Source: Acidimicrobiaceae bacterium
GTDB taxonomy: Bacteria > Actinomycetota > Acidimicrobiia > Acidimicrobiales > Bog-793
Assembly (NCBI GenBank): GCA_025463965.1
Contig: JAODBN010000211.1
Coordinates: 1-8,646, forward strand
Reading direction: 5' to 3'
Length of the DNA stretch: 8,646 nucleotides
Below the pieces are notes generated by a model. It worked only from the letters and a program-made list of their open reading frames with translations. It ran no database searches and was not told the origin of the DNA. A program made the position numbers and the translations under genes. This document shows positions 1 to 6,840 of this stretch, in pieces (the first letter of the stretch is position 1; every line of letters begins with the position of its first letter).

Positions 1-533
1 CCGGTCTCGAAGCCGGTGCCGATTGGGTGGAGGCGACGGTCAACGGGCTCGGCGAGCGGGCGGGCAACTGCCCGATCGAGGAGGTCGCCGTGGCGCTCGA
101 GGCGCTCTACGGCGTGCGGACGGGACTCGAGCTGCAGGGGCTATTCGGCCTGTCGAAGCTCGTCGAGCGGCTCACGCGGGTCTCGATCCCGCCGATGAAG
201 CCGGTGGTCGGCGGCGACGTCTTCTCGAACAAGCTGGAGATCCACGTGAAGGCGGCGATGTCGAACCCCTCGCTCATGGAGCCGTTCGACCCCGCATGGG
301 TCGGCAATGCCCGCACCATCCGCCTCGGGCGGGGGACCGGGCCGAGTGGGGTGCGAGCGCGCCTCGCGGGTCTCGGCCGTGACGCAAGCGACGAGGAGGT
401 CGCCGAGCTCGTGCGGCGCGTGAACGAGGTTGCCATCGCCACGAAGCGTTCGCTCGACGATGAGCAGCTGCGGATGCTGCTCGATGACGTGCGCGCGGAA
501 GGCTCGGCGGGCGGGACGTGGGAGGTTCGATGA
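1..533 (+). CDS. Isopropylmalate/homocitrate synthase-like (HMGL/LeuA family) protein, C-terminal part, truncated by the left window edge
   Basis: The reading frame is open from base 3 and ends at TGA 531-533, giving 176 visible residues. The first 23 residues, GLEAGADWVEATVNGLGERAGN followed by C, match the end of the pyruvate-carboxylase-like TIM barrel of the HMGL/LeuA family. In this family the Asn of GxGERxGN is a metal ligand (bases 66-68 here), and the other ligands (Asp, HxH) would lie upstream of the window. Downstream sections K-P-V-V-G-G-D-V-F, N-P-S-L-M-E-P-F and P-A-W-V-G resemble the C-terminal part of homocitrate synthase/AksA-like enzymes. These condense a 2-oxo acid with acetyl-CoA. 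The usual (A/S)G-(I/V)-H is KLEIH here, and the usual G-K-x-S-G is GRGTG, so the substrate or activity may have diverged. A GTG at 27 is internal and not a true start. The stop overlaps the next start by 4 bases. The family is well supported; the exact reaction is not. Confidence 0.85.
   Translation, partial: GLEAGADWVEATVNGLGERAGNCPIEEVAVALEALYGVRTGLELQGLFGLSKLVERLTRVSIPPMKPVVGGDVFSNKLEIHVKAAMSNPSLMEPFDPAWVGNARTIRLGRGTGPSGVRARLAGLGRDASDEEVAELVRRVNEVAIATKRSLDDEQLRMLLDDVRAEGSAGGTWEVR
521..525 (+). promoter_or_regulatory. Ribosome binding site of the HD-like gene
   Basis: GGAGG lies 4 bases before ATG 530. The spacing is short, but this is the only good Shine-Dalgarno match near the start. It favours ATG 530 over the in-frame GTG at 518, which would place the motif inside the coding region. 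Confidence 0.5.
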
Positions 534-1090
534 CGAAGGAGCCGATCGACGTCCGGGCCATGTTCCCGGAGATCGAACGCATCAGCGATCCGGCGCTCGC
601 CGAGGCGGTCGTGGCCGTCTGGGAGCGCCTCTGGGCGGAGAGCCCCTACGAGAGCTATGACGACGTGCGGGTCTCGACCTCGATCGACTACCCGCAGTTG
701 AAGCACTGCCGGGCAACGCTGCTCGGCGCGCTCGCCCTCGCGGACGTTTGGGAGCAGGTACACGGCGCCGTGCTCGATCGGGACGTGGTCATCGCCGCGG
801 CGCTGCTGATGGACGCCTCGAAGATGGTCGAGTCCCAGCCGGACCCGGCGAAAGGAGTGATGCACTCCGAGCTCGGCCGGGCGCTCCCGCACGCCGTCTA
901 TGCCGCCCACCTCGCCCTCGGGGCGGGGATCTCCCTCGCGGTCGTCCATGTGATTCTCTCTCACTCGCCAAACGGAGGAAAGGCGCCGAACACCCTCGAG
1001 GCCGAGCTGCTCCACTGGGTGGACCAGGCGGACATCGCAGGATTCGGCTTCGACATCTGGCGGCGCAAGGTCGTGCACTACCAGCCATGA
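530..1090 (+). CDS. HD-domain-like protein with altered HD motif
   Basis: This is a 186-residue soluble protein. ATG 530 is chosen because it overlaps the upstream stop as ATGA and follows GGAGG; a GTG at 518 would add four residues. The order of conserved residues follows a metal-dependent HD phosphohydrolase: H59 (LKHCRA), then LL-M94-D95-AS-K98 where LLHDxxK is expected, then H121 (PHAVYAAH), H145 (ILSHSP) and D168 (DQADI). The key histidine of the HD pair is therefore Met, while the Asp, Lys and the other putative metal ligands remain. HD proteins normally hydrolyse phosphate esters or nucleotides using one or two metals. Loss of this ligand suggests altered metal binding, a non-hydrolytic role, or a family variant. 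There is no signal peptide or membrane segment. The gene lies between a LeuA-like gene and hyuA, overlapping both by 4 bases, so a role in the same pathway is likely. The HD assignment is by pattern only. Confidence 0.8.
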   Translation: MTKEPIDVRAMFPEIERISDPALAEAVVAVWERLWAESPYESYDDVRVSTSIDYPQLKHCRATLLGALALADVWEQVHGAVLDRDVVIAAALLMDASKMVESQPDPAKGVMHSELGRALPHAVYAAHLALGAGISLAVVHVILSHSPNGGKAPNTLEAELLHWVDQADIAGFGFDIWRRKVVHYQP

Positions 1091-3249
1091 CCACCGAACG
1101 CGACATCGCCACCTCCGGTTCGGTCTCGACGGAGCCGCCCCGCCACGGCACGGGCGCGCCCGCGAGCGGCCCTGCGTCCGGATTGCTCGTCGGCGTGGAC
1201 ATCGGCGGCACCTTCACCGACCTCATCGCCTACGACACCCGGACCGGCGCCTGGCGCACCCGCAAGGTGGCCACCTCGCCCGAGGATCCCGGCAAGGCGG
1301 TGCTCGACGGCCTGTCAGAGCTCATCGGCGCGGACGAGGTGGGCGAGGTCGTGCTCATCTGCCATGCGACCACGCTCGGGATCAACGCGATCATCGAGCG
1401 TCGCGGCGCGCGCACGGCGCTGCTCACGACGGAGGGCTTCACCGATCTGCTCGCCATGGGTAGCGGCCAGCGCTACGACGTGTACGAGCTCTTTCCTAGC
1501 TATCCCGAGCCCCTCGTTCCGGCCGAGCTGCGCCTGGCGGTCGCGGAGCGGACGGGCCCCTCGGGGGAGCAGCTGCGCTCGCCCGACTCGGACGCGGTCC
1601 GCGCCACGCTCGAACGCCTCGTCGCGGCGGGGGCCGAGTCCCTTGCCATCTGTTTCCTCCACGCTTACGTCGACAGCCGTCACGAGGAGCAGGTCGAGCG
1701 GCTCGCGGCCGAGGTGGCGCCCGACCTCGCCGTCTCCACGTCGTCGTCGGTCATCTGCGAGATCCGCGAGTACCCGCGCTTGTCGACCACGGTCGCCAAC
1801 GCGTACATCCGGCCGGTGGTCGGGCGCTACCTGACGGCACTCGCGGAGCGGCTCAGCGCCGAGGGCTACGGCTGCCAGCTGCTCACGATGTTGTCGGCCG
1901 GAGGCATGGCGACGCCGTCGACCGCCTCGCGCTTTCCCGTGCGCATCCTCGAATCCGGCCCCGCGGGCGGCGCGGTGCTCGCGGAGGCGGCCACCCGCAC
2001 CCTCCCCGTCGACGACCTCTTGCTATTCGACATGGGCGGTACGACGGCGAAGATGAGCCTCGTGCTGAAGGGCGCCGCGTTGCGTGCCCCCGAGTTCGAG
2101 GTCGCCCGCGTTCACCGCTTCAAGGCCGGCAGCGGTATCCCGATCCGCACACCGGTGCTCGACCTGCTCGAGATCGGCGCGGGTGGCGGGAGCATCGCGC
2201 ACCTCGATGCCCGCGGCCTGCTGTCCGTCGGGCCGGAGAGCTCGGGTGCCGACCCGGGCCCGGCCTGCTACGGGCGTGGCGGGACCGAGCCGACGGTGAC
2301 GGACGCGGATCTCGTCCTCGGCTACCTGGCACCCGACCGTTTCCTCGGCGGGCGGCTCCGCCTCGACCTCGACGCGGCGCGCCGGGTCATTGGTCGTCTC
2401 GGCGAGCCGCTCGGCCTCGGCGTAGAGGAGACGGCCTGGTTCATCCACTCGACGGTGAACGCGGCGATGGCGGGCGCGGCTCGGGTTCACCTCACCGAGC
2501 GAGGTATGGACCCGTCGCGGCTGTGGCTCATGGCGATCGGTGGCGCGGGGCCGGTGCATGCCGAGCGCGTCGGGCGCGAGGTCGGTGTCGAGGCGGTGGT
2601 GGTGCCGCTCGATCCGGGAGTCGGCTCGGCGGTCGGCTTGGTGATGGCGCCGCGGTCGTTCGACACCTCGCGCTCGGCGCCCGCTCCACTCGCGTCGCTG
2701 ACGTGGCCGGCGGTGCAGAAGGTCCTCGCCGATCTCGAGGCCGAGGCGCGCGCGCAGGTCGTGGCGGCTGGAGCGGCGGAAGAGCAGATCACCGTCGAGC
2801 GCGCGGTCGACGTGCACCTCGAGGGACAGGCTCACGAGCTCGACGTGCCGATCGGACCGGTCGACGACGAAGAGGGTCTCGCCGCCGTGGCCGGCGCATT
2901 CGCCCGCCGCTATCTCGCGGCCTTCGGTCGGCCGCCGCTCGACCGGCCGCTCCACGTCGTCACCTGGCGGCTGCGGGCGAGCGCGCCGTCCGCCGGGGAC
3001 GTGGTGCGCGGCCGGTCCGCCTCGTCCGCGCGCCGCGAGCTCCCCGCGCCGGACGCGATCCGCCCGGTCTACTTCCCCGAGGCGAGTGGCTACCTCGACA
3101 CGCCGGTGCGCAGGCGTGACGCCTTGCTCCCCGGAGATGGCTTCGCCGGGCCGGCGATCGTCGAGGAGACGGCCTCGTCGACCGTGGCGGGGCCGCGCTC
3201 GCGGGTGGAGGTTCTCGAGGATCACAGCCTGAAAGTCACGCTCGGGTGA
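1087..3249 (+). CDS. hyuA: Hydantoinase/5-oxoprolinase family subunit A (HyuA-like ATPase)
   Basis: This 720-residue protein, close to the usual HyuA length of about 690-720, has the ASKHA-type ATPase fold typical of hydantoinase A/5-oxoprolinase. The frame is open much further upstream, but ATG 1087 is chosen because it forms an ATGA overlap with the HD-like gene and leaves a normal N terminus. Motifs in order are GVDIGGTFTD (residues 36-45, phosphate binding), ESGPAGGA (about 295-302), DMGGTTAK (315-322, second phosphate loop), GAGGGS (364-369), GADPGPACYG (387-396), and AIGGAGPVHA with LDPGVGSAVG in the C-terminal half. Family members use ATP to open cyclic amides such as hydantoins and 5-oxoproline, or act in the related acetone/acetophenone carboxylases, usually with a HyuB-type partner. 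No hyuB follows; a permease gene starts in the stop codon. Residues 1-33 are a Ser/Pro/Gly/Thr-rich extension before the domain. Family assignment is firm; the substrate is unknown. Confidence 0.93.
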   Translation: MTTERDIATSGSVSTEPPRHGTGAPASGPASGLLVGVDIGGTFTDLIAYDTRTGAWRTRKVATSPEDPGKAVLDGLSELIGADEVGEVVLICHATTLGINAIIERRGARTALLTTEGFTDLLAMGSGQRYDVYELFPSYPEPLVPAELRLAVAERTGPSGEQLRSPDSDAVRATLERLVAAGAESLAICFLHAYVDSRHEEQVERLAAEVAPDLAVSTSSSVICEIREYPRLSTTVANAYIRPVVGRYLTALAERLSAEGYGCQLLTMLSAGGMATPSTASRFPVRILESGPAGGAVLAEAATRTLPVDDLLLFDMGGTTAKMSLVLKGAALRAPEFEVARVHRFKAGSGIPIRTPVLDLLEIGAGGGSIAHLDARGLLSVGPESSGADPGPACYGRGGTEPTVTDADLVLGYLAPDRFLGGRLRLDLDAARRVIGRLGEPLGLGVEETAWFIHSTVNAAMAGAARVHLTERGMDPSRLWLMAIGGAGPVHAERVGREVGVEAVVVPLDPGVGSAVGLVMAPRSFDTSRSAPAPLASLTWPAVQKVLADLEAEARAQVVAAGAAEEQITVERAVDVHLEGQAHELDVPIGPVDDEEGLAAVAGAFARRYLAAFGRPPLDRPLHVVTWRLRASAPSAGDVVRGRSASSARRELPAPDAIRPVYFPEASGYLDTPVRRRDALLPGDGFAGPAIVEETASSTVAGPRSRVEVLEDHSLKVTLG

Positions 3250-4175
3250 TCCGCTACGTGCTCCGGCACATCCTCCAGATGGTCGTGACCGTCTGGGGCG
3301 TCGTGACGATCACCTTCCTCGTGCTGCGCATCACCGGCAACCCGGTGGACGCGCTGCTGTCACCGAACGCGACCGCGCAGCAGCGGCGCCAGCTCATTCG
3401 CGAGCTCGGGCTCGACCAGTCGGTGTTCGTCCAGTACGGGCGTTTTCTCGAGCAGGTGGTGCAGGGCCAGTTCGGCCGTTCGATCATCGCCGGCACCCCG
3501 GTGGCGCACACGGTGTTCGCGGAGTTGCGGCCGAGCCTCGAGCTCGTCGGCCTCACGCTCGCTGCCTCGGCCGTGCTCGGCGTCGCCGGCGGCGTGCTCG
3601 CAGCGGTGCGCGCCGGTGGCTGGGTCGATCGGGCGATCGCGACGGTGATGGTGATCGCGCAGGCGATGCCGTCGTACTGGTTCGCCCTTCTCTTGATCCT
3701 CGTGTTCGCGGTCCATCTCGCGGTGCTGCCGGCGACAGGGATGCAGGGCGCGAGCTCGATCGTGCTGCCGTGTGCCACCTTGACCTTCGCGCTGCTGCCG
3801 TACGTGCTGAGGATCACCCGCTCCTCGATGCTCGAGGTGCTCGGCTCGGACTTCATCCGCTTCCATCGGGCAAAGGGGCTCCCGGCGCGATCGATCCTCT
3901 TCCGGCACGCGCTCCGCTCGAGCCTCGCTCCGGTCGTGGCGATGCTCGGGCTGCAGACCGGCCTGCTCATGAGCGGGATGGTCGTGGTCGAACAGATATT
4001 CGGTCGGGCCGGGGTCGGCAGCCTGCTCGTCTCCTCGATCCTCAGCCGCGACTACCCGGTCGTCCAGGCGGCGGTGCTCGCGATCGCGGTGATCGTTGTG
4101 CTCGCCAACCTCCTCGCCGACCTCGCCATCGCGCTGCTCGACCCGCGGGTGCGCCTCGGGGGTGCGAGCTCGTGA
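3246..4175 (+). CDS. dppB: Peptide/nickel-type ABC transporter permease, DppB family
   Basis: This 309-residue inner-membrane protein has the full DppB/OppB/GsiC architecture. The N-terminal membrane segment is at about residues 9-31 and is followed by the extracytoplasmic region containing GLDQSVFVQYGRFL and GQFGRSI. Further hydrophobic segments begin near residue 98, and the last ends near 298. The cytoplasmic EAA-type loop that docks onto the ATPases lies at about 203-229 (HRAKGLPARSILFRHALR). The protein ends in LLDPRVRLG, a typical DppB tail. The GTG start at 3246 overlaps the hyuA stop as GTGA and gives the family's normal MIRYVLRHIL-like beginning, so it is well supported even without a strong Shine-Dalgarno. 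It forms the translocation pore with permease C. The dpp symbol is at family level; peptides, opines, nickel, glutathione or other small solutes are possible cargo. Confidence 0.95.
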   Translation: MIRYVLRHILQMVVTVWGVVTITFLVLRITGNPVDALLSPNATAQQRRQLIRELGLDQSVFVQYGRFLEQVVQGQFGRSIIAGTPVAHTVFAELRPSLELVGLTLAASAVLGVAGGVLAAVRAGGWVDRAIATVMVIAQAMPSYWFALLLILVFAVHLAVLPATGMQGASSIVLPCATLTFALLPYVLRITRSSMLEVLGSDFIRFHRAKGLPARSILFRHALRSSLAPVVAMLGLQTGLLMSGMVVVEQIFGRAGVGSLLVSSILSRDYPVVQAAVLAIAVIVVLANLLADLAIALLDPRVRLGGASS

Positions 4176-5182
4176 GGTGGCGCGCCGGCGGCCTGCCACC
4201 CGCCTCTGCAGGACTCGCCATGCCGGGTCGCCGGAGCTCGGGCGTGCACCGCCATCTTCGCGTGCCGCCGCGTGGCAGCCGGCTCGCCGTGGCCGGCGGC
4301 GTGCTCTTCGCGCTCATCATCGTCGTGGCGATCTTCGCCCCAGAGCTCGCGCCGGACAACCCCGTCGGCGGGGCGCTCTCGCTGACCTTGCAGCCACCGG
4401 CCTGGATGCACGGCGGCTCCGCGGCGCACCTGCTCGGCACTGACGAGCTCGGTCGCGACGAGCTCTCGCGGCTGATCTTCGGGGCGCGGGTCTCGGTCTC
4501 AGTCGGCGTCGGCGCCGCGCTGGTCGCAAGCGTCGTCGGTGTGCCCCTCGGCCTCGTCTCTGGCTACCTCGGTGGCCGCTTCGACGCCGCAGTCGGCGTG
4601 GTGCTGAATATCTTCCTTGCCTTCCCGTTCCTGCTGCTCGCACTACTGGCCGCGGCGGTCGTCGGGCCGGGGGCTTCGAACACCTTGCTGATCCTCGGCA
4701 TCGCGGGCTGGCCCGTCTACACCCGGGTGGTGCGGGCGGAGGTCCTCAGCATCCGGGAGCACCTCTACGTCGAGATCGCGAGGACGATGGGCTTCTCGCG
4801 CCTGCGGGTGCTGGCGCGCCACGTCTTCCCATCCGTTTGGCCCACCTTCGTCGTGCTGTCGAGCCTCCAGGTGGGCCAGATGATCCTCTCGGAGTCGTTC
4901 CTCAGCTTCCTCGGACTCGGGGTTCAGCCCCCACAGCCGTCGTGGGGAAACATGCTCGCGGATGGACAGAATCTGATCTACAGCCAGTGGTGGCTGACCG
5001 TCTTCCCGGGCGCCGCGATCTTGCTGACGGTCCTCAGCGTCAACCTCATGGCAGACGGGCTGCGGCGCCGCATCGCGCCGCAGCTCGACGCCACCGGATC
5101 TCCTCAAGGGGGGAGGCTCCGATCTTCCAGGCCATCTAAGGCCGCGGCGACGGGGCGCACCCAAAGCAGCACGGCAGGATAG
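4172..5182 (+). CDS. dppC: Peptide/nickel-type ABC transporter permease, DppC family, with unusual C-terminal tail
   Basis: Starting at GTG 4172 (GTGA overlap with permease B), the product has 336 residues. An alternative in-frame ATG at 4220 (residue 17) has AGGA six bases before it and is a serious competitor. The first membrane segment is at about 38-58. The DppC hallmark LGTDELGRDELSRLIFGAR follows at 88-106, and the EAA loop EIARTMGFSRLRVLARH begins at 201. Then come SFLSFLGLGVQPPQPSWG and a last membrane segment ending in NLMADGLRRR. DppC proteins normally stop shortly after this point. Here about 30 further residues follow, rich in Ser, Arg, Gly and Ala and using codons (AGG, CGA, TCT, CCA, AAG) uncommon elsewhere in the cluster. 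That suggests a frameshift at a G6 run (5108-5113) or read-through of a lost stop. The core permease call is firm; both ends are uncertain. Confidence 0.92.
   Translation: MRWRAGGLPPASAGLAMPGRRSSGVHRHLRVPPRGSRLAVAGGVLFALIIVVAIFAPELAPDNPVGGALSLTLQPPAWMHGGSAAHLLGTDELGRDELSRLIFGARVSVSVGVGAALVASVVGVPLGLVSGYLGGRFDAAVGVVLNIFLAFPFLLLALLAAAVVGPGASNTLLILGIAGWPVYTRVVRAEVLSIREHLYVEIARTMGFSRLRVLARHVFPSVWPTFVVLSSLQVGQMILSESFLSFLGLGVQPPQPSWGNMLADGQNLIYSQWWLTVFPGAAILLTVLSVNLMADGLRRRIAPQLDATGSPQGGRLRSSRPSKAAATGRTQSSTAG
4210..4213 (+). promoter_or_regulatory. Possible ribosome binding site for an alternative permease C start at ATG 4220
   Basis: AGGA lies six bases before the in-frame ATG at 4220. It is better placed than anything before GTG 4172. 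If used, permease C would lose its first 16 residues, which carry no recognisable motif, and the gene pair would be separated by 44 bases instead of overlapping. Confidence 0.3.
5108..5113 (+). other. G6 homopolymer at the likely frameshift point of permease C
   Basis: A run of six G residues occurs just where the permease C protein leaves its conserved part. One additional G would switch reading into a frame that ends at TAA 5137-5139 through common codons (GAG GCT CCG ATC TTC CAG GCC ATC). It would also give a family-typical length. This may be a sequencing error, a real mutation or a programmed slip; the sequence alone cannot decide. Confidence 0.35.
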
Positions 5183-5229
5183 TCAATCCGATCAGCTCGG
5201 CGGGAAACTGCAGAAGGGATGTGTACAAC
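5183..5229 (+). other. Intergenic gap before the binding-protein gene
   Basis: This is the largest gap between genes in the window at 47 bases, or about 90 if permease C really ends at 5139. It is less GC-rich than its surroundings. It contains the binding-protein Shine-Dalgarno but no clear -35/-10 pair and no stem-loop followed by T residues. It could give the binding protein its own translation rate, but no promoter is claimed. Confidence 0.5.
5212..5218 (+). promoter_or_regulatory. Ribosome binding site of the solute-binding protein gene
   Basis: AGAAGGG lies 11 bases before ATG 5230 and only two bases before the in-frame GTG at 5221. The spacing favours ATG 5230 as the start. This is one of the better ribosome binding sites in the cluster, which fits the need for more binding protein than permease. 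Confidence 0.5.
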
Positions 5230-6834
5230 ATGGAGGAGCAAGAGGCACCAAGAATCGATCGGCGCCACTTTCTGGAGCTGGCTGGCGCGTCGGCAGCCAT
5301 GCTCGGCGCCGGGGCGATGCTGCCCCGCTCGGACCTGAGCCGGACACTGCTGGGCAAGGCGGCGACGCCCTTCCCGACGAACAATCCCGCGAAGCCGCTG
5401 ACGATCGCCCACACCCAGGCGATCCCGACCCTCGACCCCGACCAGACCGCGGCAGACGTGACGCGCTCGGCGATCATGGCGATCTACGACAGCCTCGTCG
5501 ACTACGACGAGTCCAGTCAGCAGCTGCTGCCGCGGCTTGCCACGTCGTGGAAGGTGGTGGACAACGCCACCATCGACTTCAACCTACGTCCGGGCGTCAC
5601 GTTCACGAACGGCGAGCCGTTCAACGCGCAAGCCGTCGCCTCCACCTTCAACCGGACGATGAACCCGGCGACGAAGAGCCTACAGACGACGATCTTTGCC
5701 AACGTGAAGAGCGTCACCCCGATGGGGAACCTGAAGGTCCGGTGGACTCTGACGAAGGCCGACCCGCTGCTCCTGCAGTACCTCGTGACCTACCCGATCC
5801 TGCCGCCGCAGTACACGGCCCAGGCGGGGAGCAACATCGGCACGGCGCCGATCGGCACCGGGCCGTACAGGCTCCAGCAGTTCCAGACCGGCGAGGGCAT
5901 CACGCTCGTCCGCAACGCCGGGTACTGGGGCAAACTGCCCGCGTACAAGTTCGCCGCGTACCGGACCCTTCCCTCGGCGGAGGCCCAGCTCGCGTCGCTG
6001 CTCTCCGGGCAGGTCCAGATCGCCGCGAACCTCGATCCGGCGCAGGCCCGCAGCATCGAGGCGAACCCGAAGGTGAAGGTCATCTCGAAGCCGACCTTGC
6101 TGCTCGCGCTCATCACCTTGGACCAGGCCGGACGGACGGACCCGCACGGCCCGATGCACGACCGGCGTGTCCGCCAGGCCCTCAACCAGGCGGTCAACGT
6201 CAACGGCATCGTGAAGGACGTGCTGCACGGCTACGCGACGCCGATCGCAGCGGGCGCCAACCCGCTCCAGTTCGGCTTCGACAAGACGATTGAGCCGTGG
6301 GCCTACGACCCGCGTGCCGCGAAGCAGCTACTCGAGGCGGCCGGCTACAAGCACGGCCTGAAGATGCGGATGATCAGCCAGAATGCCAACATCACTGACC
6401 AGGCACTCACCGCGGAGGCCGTCCAGCGGGACCTCGCCCAGGTGGGCGTGAAGATCACCCTCGACACGATCGAGGACCCGAGCGCGGTCGGCTCCCTCGT
6501 CATATCTGGCAAGGCGGGTCCGATGATCCAGTTCGGGAACTCCTCTGGTGGCGTGTTCGACGTGGGCGCGGCCTACTCGTTCATCTTCCAGTGCAAGAAC
6601 CCGTTCTCGTACTTCTGCAACCCGCTGTTCCAGAGCATGTACAACCAGCAGGCGAACATCCTCGACCCGGCCGAGAGGAAGCCGATCTTGAGCAAGCTCC
6701 AGCGCCAGATGAAGGCGGATTGTGGCGCCCTGTTCGAGTGGGCGGTGAACGGGATCTGGGGCGTCAGCTCAGGGGTCAGCTGGCCCGCGTACGGCGGGGT
6801 CGACGACAAGCTCTACACGGCGAAGCCGGCCTAA
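5230..6834 (+). CDS. Extracellular solute-binding protein, family 5 (SBP_bac_5), Tat-type signal
   Basis: This 534-residue protein is the ligand receptor of the adjacent importer. The N terminus has R-R-H-F-L (DRRHFLELAG, about residues 10-19) followed by an Ala/Gly-rich hydrophobic stretch to about residue 32. This is a twin-arginine (Tat) signal; the export route is inferred from the motif. There is no lipobox cysteine near the end of the signal, which is unusual for a Gram-positive-type binding protein. The mature part shows the family-5 pattern: LTIAHTQAIPTLDPDQ, LPRLATSWKVVD, FNLRPGVTFTNGEPFNAQAV, PIGTGPYRLQQF (about 207-218), ITLVRNAGYWG, RRVRQALNQAVN and YDPRAAKQLLEAAGY. Three cysteines are present (455, 463, 498). 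ATG 5230 is preferred over GTG 5221 because of ribosome-binding-site spacing. Family 5 proteins bind peptides, nickel complexes, opines and other solutes, so specificity cannot be given. The gene lies between permease C and ATPase D. Confidence 0.95.
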   Translation: MEEQEAPRIDRRHFLELAGASAAMLGAGAMLPRSDLSRTLLGKAATPFPTNNPAKPLTIAHTQAIPTLDPDQTAADVTRSAIMAIYDSLVDYDESSQQLLPRLATSWKVVDNATIDFNLRPGVTFTNGEPFNAQAVASTFNRTMNPATKSLQTTIFANVKSVTPMGNLKVRWTLTKADPLLLQYLVTYPILPPQYTAQAGSNIGTAPIGTGPYRLQQFQTGEGITLVRNAGYWGKLPAYKFAAYRTLPSAEAQLASLLSGQVQIAANLDPAQARSIEANPKVKVISKPTLLLALITLDQAGRTDPHGPMHDRRVRQALNQAVNVNGIVKDVLHGYATPIAAGANPLQFGFDKTIEPWAYDPRAAKQLLEAAGYKHGLKMRMISQNANITDQALTAEAVQRDLAQVGVKITLDTIEDPSAVGSLVISGKAGPMIQFGNSSGGVFDVGAAYSFIFQCKNPFSYFCNPLFQSMYNQQANILDPAERKPILSKLQRQMKADCGALFEWAVNGIWGVSSGVSWPAYGGVDDKLYTAKPA

Positions 6835-6840
6835 GAGGCT

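Noticed and set aside
107..1078. 323-codon minus-strand open frame opposite the LeuA-like and HD-like genes
   Set aside because: Its composition is low-complexity and Arg-rich, and it has no domain or plausible ribosome binding site. Both plus-strand genes are recognisable.
748..1086. Upstream in-frame extension of hyuA
   Set aside because: The added residues are Arg/Gly/Ala-rich noise lying within the HD-like gene. ATG 1087 gives a normal HyuA length and an ATGA overlap.
2023..3225. 400-codon open frame on the minus strand, opposite hyuA
   Set aside because: It is a shadow of the high-GC hyuA codons. Its product is Arg/His/Glu-rich with no recognisable domain, and the plus strand carries clear family motifs.
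3770..4171. Upstream in-frame extension of permease C
   Set aside because: It lies inside permease B in another frame and encodes no permease-like sequence. The start belongs at 4172 or 4220.
5140..5229. Promoter or terminator before the binding-protein gene
   Set aside because: I found no credible -35/-10 pair and no GC stem followed by a T run. Only a ribosome binding site can be supported.
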